Both the position numbers and the translations under genes were made by a program. A stretch of 30,127 bases of DNA, from contig JARJFC010000044.1 of the NCBI GenBank assembly GCA_029310945.1, positions 1 through 30,127 of the forward strand, given 5' to 3'. This DNA comes from Leptospira sp. 96542. Lineage in GTDB: Bacteria > Spirochaetota > Leptospiria > Leptospirales > Leptospiraceae. Below are positions 15,463-24,952 of the stretch, one piece after another. The notes below the pieces were generated by a model. The model was given only the letters and a program-made list of their open reading frames with translations, was not told where the DNA came from and did no database searches. Each line of letters opens with the position of its first letter. Positions within the stretch are counted from its first letter, which is position 1.

Positions 15463-18400
15463 ATCATCATTTATCCAAGCTTCTGCGGGGACTGGTAAAA
15501 CATTTCGAATCATGGAAATTTTATCGGATCTTATCAAAGAAAATAAAAACTCAAAAAAAAATCCTTTATTATCAACACTCGTTTTGACTTTCAGCGAAAA
15601 AGCAGCAGGTGAATTAAAAGCTAGATTAAAACAAAAGTTAAATGAACTTTGTGAAAAGGACTCTAGTTTCTTCGTTTACTTAAAAGAGTTAGACCAGGTC
15701 AATATTTCAACTATCCATGGTTTTTGTAATATGATACTGCAAGAATACCCGATCGAAACCAATAGTTTGGATTCAGTTGCACTCACAACTACGATAGACA
15801 TTGTAAAAAAAGAATTGTATTTAACCAAAAGAAGTTCCTGGAATGGGAGAGATCCAAACTCGCTTAGCGAAGATCTAACAATTACAGATTTTTTAAAAAA
15901 AGAAGATCAAATCATAAAAACAACATCTTGGATACTCGCCGATACCAAAAATTATAGTACAGAAAATACGGAAAACCAACTATCTGCACAAACCCTTGTA
16001 CAAACCCTAAAAACCAAATCTAAAGAATGGTATTCATTTGTTGCTGAAATTAAAAATGGAATTGATGACCCAAACTTTCTAAAACTCTATGAGGGCGTAC
16101 AAAAAGTATACCCAACTTGGAAACAACTTTGGACTGAATTTATTTTCATTCTCGAAAACATAACATCCGTTACCGACATTACAATTATCAATTTTTTATC
16201 TACAATTTCTAATATGCAGCGTTCAGGCAAAGATTCTGATCTAACCTTTTGGGATTATTTTTTGTTAGAGGGTGGGTTTTTGGTAACAAAAACAAGGATA
16301 CCACCAAAAAAAACGCAGGCTACAATTTCTGAGTTTGTATCCCAACTCAATCATCATCTTCCAATTCAAAATATTGATTGGTCAGGTGATAGGTTTGTGC
16401 AATCAACTGTTGAAAAATTGATAGAAAACACGAAAGAACATTTGGCGATTGGCGAAGAAATTACTTATGATCAGATGATTTTAAAATTGCGTGATGCAAT
16501 CAGAACAAATGATATTCTCCTCAAGGAATTAAGAGAAAGATTCAATATCTGTATTCTGGATGAATTCCAAGATACAGATAAAAATCAATATGAGATATTT
16601 TCGAAAATTTTCTTAGAAGATGCGGAGCCTGGTCGAGCCTTAATTTGTATTGGAGACCCAAAACAATCCATTTATAGTTTTCGGGGAGCCGATATAGGTG
16701 TGTATTTGGATGCATCTTCAAATATCCAAATACAAAACCCTAATGATAAAAACAAAAATAATCTCACAATAAATTTTCGTTCTGTCGCAGAACTCATTAA
16801 AGGTTATAATCATATTTTCTACGATTACGCAACTAAAGATCAAAGCGAAAATGGAAAAACCAATTTTTTCCCTATTTTAGAGCCTGGGTATTCTGAAAAA
16901 GATTATGAGTATATACCTGTTGATGTGCCAGAGGAAGATTCAATTAGATATAAATTAGAAAACAAACCGCATACAAATCCTGTTCGTATCCAAGTATTTA
17001 ATGAGGAGTTTACAGATAAGGATTCTGCAAAAGCAAGTTGGAGAGAGAGAATTATATCGGAGATCTTTCAACTAACGAATAACGATGGTTTTTCATATTT
17101 TAAACGTAATAAATATTCAAACGAATTTCAAAAAACCCAACTCAGATTAAAAGACATTGCTATTCTTTGTTCAACAAATCGAGAAACAGAAGAAATTGAA
17201 TCCGAACTCAAACGATTCGAAATTCCATGCTCTATTTATAAACGAAGAGGTATTTACCAATCAGAAGAAGCTTATCAGATCGAAAATTTATTGGAATGTT
17301 TATTAAAACCAAATTCGCCAGAATCTTATCGCAAAATCCTCTTTAGTGATTTTTTTCAAATTCCACCAAATGATTTGGATTATTTTAATGAACATTCGAT
17401 AGACTCTTATGAAAAAAGAAAAATCGATAAATGGCTAACTTTTATCAACAAAGGTAGTTTCGCAAAATTTTTTCAATCTGTTATAAAAGAAACCAAAGTT
17501 TTTTGGACAAACAATGAATCCCAATTGTATTGGGAACGAAAACAAACCAATTATAGGCAAATTTTTCAAAAACTTTTAGAGTTTCAATTGAGAGACAGAA
17601 AAGGGTTATCCGAAATTCTAGCAGAACTTAGGCGCTTAATTTCTGAAACAACAAATGCCGAAGAAGAACCTTTGTTTGACAGAGAAACAGAAGAAGATGC
17701 AGTGCAAATACTCACAATTCATGCCTCAAAAGGTTTGGAATGGCCTGTTATATTTTTATATTATTATAAAACAGAAAATAAATTTAAACCTTACGAATAC
17801 CCATTAGAATCGGCGGCAGCGAAACGAAGTTGGATACTCAACCTTTGGGAGAAAGAGGAAAATAAAGACGCGAAAAGAAGGCATTTTTTGAATGAACAAC
17901 GTAGGTTATTGTATGTTGCACTCACAAGGCCAAATGTTCTTTTGTATCTCCCAAAACAAAAATGGATCTCACGTTCTTTTGAAGCATACAATGAAATTTT
18001 ATTTCATGAGATAGAAAGAATATACAATAAAGAAGATCTAAAAAATTCACCCTACTTTCTATGGGAGAATTGTGACAAAAACTCGCAAGAATTTGTGAGT
18101 AAAAAACAAAATCATACTAAACTTACAAAAGATCATTTCCATCACATTCATTATTCCAATCACTTGAGTTTAGGCAAAAAAAATTTTGAACACAGTTATA
18201 CCAAATTAAAATTTACTCTATTTTCAAAAGAAACAAAAGAGAGAACAATAACACCAAAATTAGAAGGACAATTGAAATCGAGTGCGAGTGTTGGAATATT
18301 TTTACATTCTATATTAGAAAATACTGAATTTTCCATTTTTCAAATGCCAATCGATAAGATGCGAAAGCACCCTGCATGGTTAGATTCATACCAATCTACA

Positions 18401-18994
18401 ATTCGTGGGATAGATATAAATCTCATCGCTACGACTCCAGATAAGGTGGAAAATTTAACTTTAAACCTCTTACATAAAGTAATGAACACTCAAATTTCCA
18501 TTGGTACAAAATCGCTTAAACTTTCTGAAATCACCGAAGATCAGAAAACTGTTGAATTGAATTTCCAAGTTTATTTTCCTGAAATATCCAAACAAACTCC
18601 AATATTGTATGATCATTTTTTAAAGGGTGCCATCGATCTTATATTTATCAATGATGGCAAATATTATATTGCAGATTATAAATCAGATCTTCTCGAAAAT
18701 AACGATTATAACCCAGAAAATCTAACACAAGAAATTAAATTCAAAGGTTATGATATTCAAAAGGATTTATATGCCTTGGTTTTATTTCGATACTTAAAAT
18801 CCTTATTCGGTGAGACAGAGGCCATAGCAAAATTTGGTGGCGTATTCTATTTTTTCCTGCGCGGAATGGGAGAGGTTGAAGGACATGGAATCCATTCAGA
18901 CCTCGAATGGAACCTCGAAAGGATAAATGTTATTCAAACTAACTTACTTATTTGGATGGAACAAATTGAGGCGAGGGATCATAATGAAATCTAA
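15455..18994 (+). CDS. recB: RecBCD helicase-nuclease subunit RecB
   Basis: 1179 residues, the usual RecB length. It is a 3'-5' UvrD/Rep-type helicase with Walker A ASAGTGKT (9-16), motif Ic STIHGFC (85-91), Walker B ILDEFQDTD (367-375), GDPKQSIYSFRGAD (400-413), VQILTIHASKGLEWPVIF and LLYVALTRP. The C-terminal nuclease domain has His951 (GIFLHSILE), Asp1061 (GAIDLIF), Asp1074 and Lys1076 (ADYKSD) and the downstream Gln-x-x-x-Tyr motif (QKDLY), so nuclease activity should be intact. It processes double-strand DNA ends for RecA loading and degrades linear foreign DNA. The ATG overlaps the end of recC by 8 nt, indicating translational coupling. Confidence 0.97.
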   Translation: MIKSSFIQASAGTGKTFRIMEILSDLIKENKNSKKNPLLSTLVLTFSEKAAGELKARLKQKLNELCEKDSSFFVYLKELDQVNISTIHGFCNMILQEYPIETNSLDSVALTTTIDIVKKELYLTKRSSWNGRDPNSLSEDLTITDFLKKEDQIIKTTSWILADTKNYSTENTENQLSAQTLVQTLKTKSKEWYSFVAEIKNGIDDPNFLKLYEGVQKVYPTWKQLWTEFIFILENITSVTDITIINFLSTISNMQRSGKDSDLTFWDYFLLEGGFLVTKTRIPPKKTQATISEFVSQLNHHLPIQNIDWSGDRFVQSTVEKLIENTKEHLAIGEEITYDQMILKLRDAIRTNDILLKELRERFNICILDEFQDTDKNQYEIFSKIFLEDAEPGRALICIGDPKQSIYSFRGADIGVYLDASSNIQIQNPNDKNKNNLTINFRSVAELIKGYNHIFYDYATKDQSENGKTNFFPILEPGYSEKDYEYIPVDVPEEDSIRYKLENKPHTNPVRIQVFNEEFTDKDSAKASWRERIISEIFQLTNNDGFSYFKRNKYSNEFQKTQLRLKDIAILCSTNRETEEIESELKRFEIPCSIYKRRGIYQSEEAYQIENLLECLLKPNSPESYRKILFSDFFQIPPNDLDYFNEHSIDSYEKRKIDKWLTFINKGSFAKFFQSVIKETKVFWTNNESQLYWERKQTNYRQIFQKLLEFQLRDRKGLSEILAELRRLISETTNAEEEPLFDRETEEDAVQILTIHASKGLEWPVIFLYYYKTENKFKPYEYPLESAAAKRSWILNLWEKEENKDAKRRHFLNEQRRLLYVALTRPNVLLYLPKQKWISRSFEAYNEILFHEIERIYNKEDLKNSPYFLWENCDKNSQEFVSKKQNHTKLTKDHFHHIHYSNHLSLGKKNFEHSYTKLKFTLFSKETKERTITPKLEGQLKSSASVGIFLHSILENTEFSIFQMPIDKMRKHPAWLDSYQSTIRGIDINLIATTPDKVENLTLNLLHKVMNTQISIGTKSLKLSEITEDQKTVELNFQVYFPEISKQTPILYDHFLKGAIDLIFINDGKYYIADYKSDLLENNDYNPENLTQEIKFKGYDIQKDLYALVLFRYLKSLFGETEAIAKFGGVFYFFLRGMGEVEGHGIHSDLEWNLERINVIQTNLLIWMEQIEARDHNEI

Positions 18995-20771
18995 AAACTT
19001 TGAACTTGGTCTCATTCGGAGTTTAAAAGAAATTTTTCCATATTTGAAAGAACCTAAAGAAGAATTTGCAGAATTATTTCTAAAGCTAAATTATGCAATG
19101 TTAGATGGCGACCTCTGTTTACCAATCGAATCAGATTCCTTATTTGTAAAAAGCACCTACCCTTTGCCATTCAAAGTATTAAATCAAAATGGCGAAAACT
19201 TTTTGTATTTTGAAAAGACTCTGGAAGATAAAATCAGTTTAGAAAACAATTTAAAAAAATTCCTTTCGAAAGAACAGAATCCCGCAACTGAATTGGGAAT
19301 AGACCCTATGAAAATTTTATCGGACTTGGAAGAATTGTACAGGCAAAATTCCTTTAATCCAAATTTTCAATTAGAAATTGAACAAAAACAAACAATACTA
19401 AACTCAACCAAACACGGATTACAACTGATAGTTGGTGGACCTGGAACAGGCAAAACTACAGTTGTTTCATTTATCCTCAGTTTGTTTCAAAAATTAAGTT
19501 TATTACCCGATGTCGACCAAATTGTTTTGGTTGCTCCTACGGGTAGAGCTGCCCAGAGGCTAACTGAATCTTTGCAAAATAATTTAACTTTTCTTGGAAT
19601 GGAAAATAATTTTATTAAAAATATTCAAGGCCAAACCATCCATTCGGTTTTAAAAATAAACCCTACGAATGGAAAACCATTTTTTGATCAAAACAGAACA
19701 TTCACTTATGACTTGATGATTGTTGACGAAGTATCGATGGTAGACCTGCGTACAATGCGTATGTTTTTTGATGCCCTAGACAAAAATATACGCATTATTC
19801 TTTTGGGAGATCCTAACCAACTACCTTCCGTGGAGAAAGGAGAAGTACTTTCAGACTTTCTAACTGAATTTGATAAATTCCCAAACCGAGTATCTAAGCT
19901 CATTCATAGCAAACGGTACAAACAGGGGACCTTACTGTATGAAATTTCTGAAATATTGAAACTATCTTTTTTAAAACCCAGTTCTCTTGTTCCAAAATTT
20001 GAAATCCCAAATTACAAAATTAAAGATTTAGAAAATGCAAATGAAGCGATTATTTGGATAAAAAATCAGGAGAATAATGAACTTTCGAGAGATGAATTTT
20101 TGGTTTGGGTGTGGTCTCACTATTTCAAACAAACATGTTTAGAAATTGCCAATTTACACTGGAAAGAATCAGATTTACAGTCGCCGGAAGCTTACAAAAT
20201 TTTCACAAAGTTGAATACAAAATACAAATGCCTTACCATCCTAAAGAAAGGGTATTTCGGAATTGAATCCTTTCATGATCACATCATCCAAATTGCAGAG
20301 AAAGAAATCTTTTCTAATAAACAAGATTTCTCTATTGGACATTTGCGATTAAACAATCAATTCTATTTCGAAGGCATGCCCTTACTCATAGTGAGAAATG
20401 ACAGGATCCGAAATCTTTTCAACGGGGATATAGGTTTTGTTATAAAAATTGAAGATGAGCTTCGTGCCGTATTTGCTATCAATCATCAATTGTTTTCCTT
20501 CGCATTGGATACATTGCCAAACCACACGTTTGCGTTCTTTTTAACAGTACACAAAAGCCAAGGTTCAGAGTATGATAACGTAGTATTCTATCTTCCAAGA
20601 ATGTCAGAGTCAAATCCAGAAAACGAATTGCCACTCCTAAATCGGAAAATTATGTATACAGCCATCACTCGCGCCAAAAAACAAGTGTTACTTGCTGGTA
20701 GTGAAAAATCCTGGACTGTTGGCTTACAAAACTACAGAAAAAGAATCACAGGATTTTCACTACGCACTTAA
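18984..20771 (+). CDS. recD: RecBCD helicase subunit RecD
   Basis: 595 residues from the ATG at 18984, which has GAGGG six nucleotides upstream inside recB; a possible start at 18927 lies deep within recB and lacks one. It is a 5'-3' SF1B helicase with Walker A GPGTGKT (152-158), VAPTGRAAQRL, Walker B MIVDEVSMVD, GDPNQLPSVEKGEVL, TVHKSQGSEYDNVVF and MYTAITRAKKQVLLAG. Length matches E. coli RecD (608) rather than the longer RecD2 type, and its partner genes are adjacent. It overlaps recB by 11 nt. Its stop lies 2 nt from the stop of the convergent TonB receptor gene, leaving no room for a separate terminator. Confidence 0.96.
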   Translation: MKSKNFELGLIRSLKEIFPYLKEPKEEFAELFLKLNYAMLDGDLCLPIESDSLFVKSTYPLPFKVLNQNGENFLYFEKTLEDKISLENNLKKFLSKEQNPATELGIDPMKILSDLEELYRQNSFNPNFQLEIEQKQTILNSTKHGLQLIVGGPGTGKTTVVSFILSLFQKLSLLPDVDQIVLVAPTGRAAQRLTESLQNNLTFLGMENNFIKNIQGQTIHSVLKINPTNGKPFFDQNRTFTYDLMIVDEVSMVDLRTMRMFFDALDKNIRIILLGDPNQLPSVEKGEVLSDFLTEFDKFPNRVSKLIHSKRYKQGTLLYEISEILKLSFLKPSSLVPKFEIPNYKIKDLENANEAIIWIKNQENNELSRDEFLVWVWSHYFKQTCLEIANLHWKESDLQSPEAYKIFTKLNTKYKCLTILKKGYFGIESFHDHIIQIAEKEIFSNKQDFSIGHLRLNNQFYFEGMPLLIVRNDRIRNLFNGDIGFVIKIEDELRAVFAINHQLFSFALDTLPNHTFAFFLTVHKSQGSEYDNVVFYLPRMSESNPENELPLLNRKIMYTAITRAKKQVLLAGSEKSWTVGLQNYRKRITGFSLRT

Positions 20772-20773
20772 TT

Positions 20774-23266
20774 TCACATATCGTTCTGTTTCGTTTTTAG
20801 TTCCACTTCGCTGAATGCAAATTTACCATCTAATCCAAAATAGAAAAACCTTGGCCGTTGAGGGTTGTATTGCAAATCCCAAGCATCAAGTGCGTTGTCC
20901 ACTCCAACAAACCATTGGAAATGTCCTAGAAACCTTTGCGACAATCGTAAATTTAAATTTGTATGAGGGTTTACCATTCTATATCCATATGTTGCGCTTG
21001 TTGTACAATAGGATAAGTTATTTTCAGCACAATAATCTGAAACTCCTGCTGGGAGTGTACTCAAAACGTTTGTTATATTAGTCTGCGATTGATTATTTAA
21101 GAACGACTCCAAAACATCAAAATTAGATGGTAGATCTGGGTTACACCAAAATGGATTTTTTACACAATAATAGGGTTGTTTTCCAAAAACCACTGCAAAT
21201 ATCGACAAGGAAAGACCGCTCGATTTTTCATCAACCCTAATACTAAAATTCCATCGGTGTGGCCCCCTGCCTTCTAATGGTAAATTGGTCAATTCATCTT
21301 TTGTTTTTGTGTAAGTATAACCGGCGCTCGTTGAGACTATATCTGTTAACCTTACATTGATTGAAGATTCGACACCCTGTGTTGTTGCTTTTTGATAATT
21401 CGATGTTTGGTATATCATAAGACCCGATGGATCACGCATAGGATTGGTTCTAAACCCAATTAAATTATCCACATTATTATGAAATAAATTTGTGCTATAC
21501 CATATTCGTTTTGTAATGTCCCATTCCCATCCAAAATTATAACTCCTAGATAATTCGGGTTTTAAATTGGGGCTTCCAACAACACGGTAACCAACACCAG
21601 GATTCGCAAAATTAAAATATAAATCTTGGAAACTAGGTGCCCGATAACCGAGTCCATTAGCTGCTCGAAAACGAAACTGATCAGTTACATCATAACGAAT
21701 CGCTAACTTAGGAAGCCATTCTCCCCCATAAATAGAATCATGATCGTATCTTACACCTGGTACAATTTGTATCCGAGGTTTGTCGGAAACTCGCCATTCA
21801 TCTTGGATGTAAAAAGCATTCCGAAATCTATAAGCGTTTCCATTGATGGTTTGTCCTTTAGTTAACTCAGGATTAAAATCCTCATAACAGACATTTGGAT
21901 ATGTTCGTCTACAATCTGGTGCAATCCGAGATGAAGATATTTGGTCTTGTAAATTTTCTGCTCCAACAGATGTTACATGGTTTTCAGAAAATTTATAATC
22001 AACTCTAGATCTAAATTCAGAAACAGCATTATCTGTTCTTTGTTGCGAATCCAAATCATCTGCCCTTCTTTGATCTGTAGTGTACAAATCTTGAAAACGT
22101 GAATAATTGGCATTTAAGTTTACATTTATTTTTTGCGAAGCTACCCAATCCATATTCATAGCACCCATAAAATCATGTGTTCTATTTCTCCGATCATAAA
22201 CTGTTCGTGGTGGTGTGGCATCTACGGCATTTTGGTCTAAATAACGATAATAAAATTGACCTGTTAAAGTTAAGTTCTCCGTTGCCTGGTAAACAGTTTT
22301 ATTAGAAAGATTCATGTCATTGAAAGCACTACCAGAGGTGGATTCAAGCGGTGGTGTATACCCAGGTAATCTTGTGGCAAACAAATATGAATTGATGATT
22401 GGTGTGTCATAAGGATAAGGATTGTACCCAGGTGCTAAAGAAGGATAACGACCGTTTCTTGGTCCTTGTGTTGCATCTGGGGTTAAATCATAACCATTCC
22501 CTTTGTGCCAACCTACCGTAAAAAGAGTGGAAATCTTGTCCCGTTTAACACCAACAGACGCATAATTGCGAAATTCCATATATGGTCCGTAATATTTTTC
22601 ACTTCCCGATCCTCCTAAAGACCGAAATTCAGCGTATAACGGATCTTGTGCTTCTTTTGTGATGATATTGATGACACCAGCGATTGCATCAGATCCATAA
22701 ATTGCAGACGAAGCCCCTTTTACAATTTCTATCCTTTCTATGTCTTCTGCTTTGAAACGAGTAAGGTCGATAGAACCACTGAATCTACCTGTTGTTCTCT
22801 GTCCATCCACAAGAATGAGAACATTTTGCGCAGATAAACCCTGCAAACGTACAGTTTGTCCTCTTTCTCCTGATTGAGCTGGTCTCACTTCAATACCAGG
22901 CACATTGCCTAGAGTTTGAGAGATGTCCCTCGCTCCCATAGCATCAATGTCTTTTCTTGTAATCACTTCTGTTGTGATAGTCGAATCTTTTAGTAGATTT
23001 TTTCGCCTTGTTCCAGTAACGGTGATCACATTCGAACGATCTTGGATTACCTCATTTGGTTGTTTCCCAGACTCTCCGTGTTTCGGCTGTTTGGTTTTGG
23101 CTTCTTTTGTTTCTTCCGATTCAGGAGAGATTTCATTATTTTTAATCGGAGTAGACTGCGAGTATAAACTAAAGTGGATTAAAATGGCACCTAAAAAAAA
23201 TAACAAACTCAACTGTGCCCTTGAAATTCCACCAAATAAGAAAAATTTGGCAAAACAATTATTCAT
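20774..23266 (-). CDS. TonB-dependent outer-membrane receptor, probably for haem
   Basis: 830 residues with an export signal (hydrophobic ~19-36), a polar linker, and a TonB box NVITVTG (79-85). The plug domain (~90-215) shows DISQTLGNVPGIEVRPAQSG, ILVDGQRTTGR, IERIEIVKGASSAIYGSDAI and GVINIITKEA. The 22-strand barrel follows, with the SPNLKPELS variant of the NPNL box near residue 575. It ends FYFGLDGKFAF plus a 12-residue polar extension; an aromatic last residue is the norm, so the extension is unusual. The substrate is inferred from context: the gene follows a HmuY-like lipoprotein and lies divergent to hmuTUVS. No gene symbol is given because haem specificity cannot be read from the barrel itself. 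Confidence 0.92.
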   Translation of the reverse strand: MNNCFAKFFLFGGISRAQLSLLFFLGAILIHFSLYSQSTPIKNNEISPESEETKEAKTKQPKHGESGKQPNEVIQDRSNVITVTGTRRKNLLKDSTITTEVITRKDIDAMGARDISQTLGNVPGIEVRPAQSGERGQTVRLQGLSAQNVLILVDGQRTTGRFSGSIDLTRFKAEDIERIEIVKGASSAIYGSDAIAGVINIITKEAQDPLYAEFRSLGGSGSEKYYGPYMEFRNYASVGVKRDKISTLFTVGWHKGNGYDLTPDATQGPRNGRYPSLAPGYNPYPYDTPIINSYLFATRLPGYTPPLESTSGSAFNDMNLSNKTVYQATENLTLTGQFYYRYLDQNAVDATPPRTVYDRRNRTHDFMGAMNMDWVASQKINVNLNANYSRFQDLYTTDQRRADDLDSQQRTDNAVSEFRSRVDYKFSENHVTSVGAENLQDQISSSRIAPDCRRTYPNVCYEDFNPELTKGQTINGNAYRFRNAFYIQDEWRVSDKPRIQIVPGVRYDHDSIYGGEWLPKLAIRYDVTDQFRFRAANGLGYRAPSFQDLYFNFANPGVGYRVVGSPNLKPELSRSYNFGWEWDITKRIWYSTNLFHNNVDNLIGFRTNPMRDPSGLMIYQTSNYQKATTQGVESSINVRLTDIVSTSAGYTYTKTKDELTNLPLEGRGPHRWNFSIRVDEKSSGLSLSIFAVVFGKQPYYCVKNPFWCNPDLPSNFDVLESFLNNQSQTNITNVLSTLPAGVSDYCAENNLSYCTTSATYGYRMVNPHTNLNLRLSQRFLGHFQWFVGVDNALDAWDLQYNPQRPRFFYFGLDGKFAFSEVELKTKQNDM

Positions 23267-23292
23267 AGATTTTATAAACCAAATTTCTCAGA

Positions 23293-23985
23293 TTATAGTT
23301 TCTTCCACTGGAACTTGGGATACCCAGATGTACCAGCCGAGCTATAATAGTCTAACATTTGCAATGCATATTTAGATCCGTCACTCCCAGTAATGATATA
23401 AACGTCTGTTTTTGCAGTCAAAATTGTGTTTGAGTAAGTATACCATGCTCCATATCCAGCTGGCATAGGGGACAAATCCAAAGGAGCCGCCATAATTGGA
23501 TTTATACTCTCTGCAGAAGCCGACACTGGTCCTCCGCCTGCTGAGGATAATCTCACATCCACGACAGGTGTACATTCAGCACCAGTAAACGCGGAAGCAA
23601 AGTTGGTAGATCCTGATTTACAAGCGCCGCCATTTGCCGTACCACTTGTACCACTATTAGTTTGTATATTATAACGTTTTAATGCAAGATCCCATTGTGA
23701 TGATGACGATTCTACTTTGATCCCATCTGATTTTAAACTCAAATATACCCAAGCACACCCAGAAGAGGCATTCACTGTTGTAGTGTATGTTCCTGTTGTG
23801 TTTACGGCATTAGCAGGAACAGCAGTACAAGGAATAGTCGAACCTGCCTCAGCTCCAAATAATAATAGCAATGCTGCAGATGAGTCATCATCGGATTTAG
23901 GTTTCATTGTACAATTGATAACAAAGGAAAAAATGATAAGTATAACGAAAGGTATTGATTTATTTTTAAATATAAGTGTTGTCAT
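23293..23985 (-). CDS. hmuY: HmuY-family haem-binding lipoprotein
   Basis: 230 residues from the ATG at 23985, chosen because GGAG lies 6 nt upstream and a lipoprotein signal follows (FSFVINC, Cys25). An upstream in-frame ATG (24081) gives a non-signal N-terminus. The mature protein has HmuY family hallmarks: SSSQWDLALKRYNIQTNSGT SGT region (95-115), a GGA turn (119-121), VYIITGSDGSKYALQ (195-209) and a closing GYPKFQWKKL. HmuY proteins capture haem at the cell surface and pass it to a TonB receptor, here encoded 26 nt downstream. The whole sequence lacks histidine, so the bis-His ligation of Porphyromonas HmuY is impossible. Met165 and Met174 are candidate ligands, as in Met-ligating relatives (inference). 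Confidence 0.85.
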   Translation of the reverse strand: MTTLIFKNKSIPFVILIIFSFVINCTMKPKSDDDSSAALLLLFGAEAGSTIPCTAVPANAVNTTGTYTTTVNASSGCAWVYLSLKSDGIKVESSSSQWDLALKRYNIQTNSGTSGTANGGACKSGSTNFASAFTGAECTPVVDVRLSSAGGGPVSASAESINPIMAAPLDLSPMPAGYGAWYTYSNTILTAKTDVYIITGSDGSKYALQMLDYYSSAGTSGYPKFQWKKL

Positions 23986-24052
23986 GTCGGACTCCTTTTG
24001 TAAATTATTTGCCGAAATGATTTTAGATCGGCAAATAATAGTGAGATAAATT

Positions 24053-24772
24053 CTAAAGTACGCTATCGGATGATACCGCAATTTTTGTTGCAGTTAACAG
24101 CGATGTATTACTAAAGCGGAAGTAAGCTCCCGTACCCGCTGTAATCATATTGCCTGCAGTTGGCCACCCACTGTAATTCACGATGGCATTCTCTTTTTGC
24201 AAAGTACCTGTGACTTTACAATTTGCTCCGTTCACTCCAGTAACCCAAAGGTAGGTGGTTGGGGCAGTTGTTGTTCCCGAAAAACTCACACAGAGTTCTT
24301 GTTCCGTCGAGAAGCCAAAGGATGACGGATTTGCACCACTGTCAGTTTGTCCGCCTTGGTAGTTACCATATTCTGAATTTCTAAACCAAACATATGGGTT
24401 CGCATTCGATATAGATTTCCCCGCTACGAAAGCATACTGTCCAGATGCTGCTGGCGTCGCACTTGTGGGCGTGGTAGAATATCCGAGGAAAAGATAAAAA
24501 TAACCATTTTCACCGAGAGCTTTCATTCCTTCGATGCGAAAGAATTTTCCTGATCCCGCAGAAGGAGTGCAAATAGCCGCATAGCTTCCTGTAGTATAAG
24601 ATGCGCTATCAATCGTTGTTTCACATCTCTTGGCTGCATCGGCAGATGCCATGCCGAGGAGACCCAAAATCATGTTGTTGTCGTTTTTATTGTCTTCCTG
24701 CTCGCAGGAAATGAATGTTATGCTTAGGCAAAATACCAAGGCAAGAACAGAGAATTTGTTGAGCTTGTTCAT
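24053..24772 (-). CDS. Lipoprotein of unknown family in the haem operon
   Basis: 239 residues with a clear lipobox FISC (Cys23), followed by an acidic/Asn-rich linker. The mature part is beta-rich and full of Ser, Thr, Gly, Tyr and Trp (for example GYFYLFLGYSTTPTSATPAA and NPYVWFRNSEYGNYQGGQ). Four Cys remain after the linker, enough for two disulphides, and there is no histidine. A good ribosome site (AGGAGA, 6-nt spacing) precedes the ATG. It is the first gene of the operon, 67 nt ahead of the HmuY-like gene and just downstream of a Fur-like box. A surface haem or haemoprotein-binding partner is a reasonable guess but is context only. Confidence 0.7.
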   Translation of the reverse strand: MNKLNKFSVLALVFCLSITFISCEQEDNKNDNNMILGLLGMASADAAKRCETTIDSASYTTGSYAAICTPSAGSGKFFRIEGMKALGENGYFYLFLGYSTTPTSATPAASGQYAFVAGKSISNANPYVWFRNSEYGNYQGGQTDSGANPSSFGFSTEQELCVSFSGTTTAPTTYLWVTGVNGANCKVTGTLQKENAIVNYSGWPTAGNMITAGTGAYFRFSNTSLLTATKIAVSSDSVL

Positions 24773-24827
24773 AGTTGCTCTCCTAAATTATTGATTCTGA
24801 ATCTCAAATTCGGAGAGCGTCGTTTTC

Positions 24828-24833
24828 TGTCAA
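24828..24833 (-). promoter_or_regulatory. Possible -35 element of the minus-strand haem operon
   Basis: Reads TTGACA on the minus strand, a perfect -35 hexamer 56-61 nt upstream of the lipoprotein ATG. The expected -10 position holds only a weak GAATTT/AATTTG. It sits 6 nt from a Fur-like palindrome. Confidence 0.35.
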
Positions 24834-24838
24834 GGATA

Positions 24839-24857
24839 ATTGAGATTTAGTCTCAAT
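24839..24857. promoter_or_regulatory. Fur-box-like palindrome 1
   Basis: ATTGAGATTTAGTCTCAAT has perfect 7-bp arms around a 5-nt centre, with further flanking symmetry (GATA before, TATC after). Over 17 positions, 14 match TTGAGAATGATTCTCAA, a common Fur-box form. It lies directly upstream of the TTGACA on the minus strand, in the divergent promoter region of the two haem operons. Confidence 0.6.
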
Positions 24858-24935
24858 ATCATATATTCCCTATCAGCTACCTCAATTAGCTAGGAATTCT
24901 AACCAGAATTAGGATTCTGCACTCCTCTTATCACT

Positions 24936-24952
24936 AATGAGTCTCATTCTCA
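24936..24952. promoter_or_regulatory. Fur-box-like palindrome 2
   Basis: AATGAGTCTCATT (24936-24948) is a perfect 6-1-6 palindrome extended by CTCA. Positions 24938-24952 (TGAGTCTCATTCTCA) match 12 of 15 bases of TGAGAATGATTCTCA. It adjoins TATATT (24953-24958), a candidate -10 for hmuT, 45 nt before the hmuT ATG. It would fit iron-dependent repression of the plus-strand operon. Confidence 0.55.
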
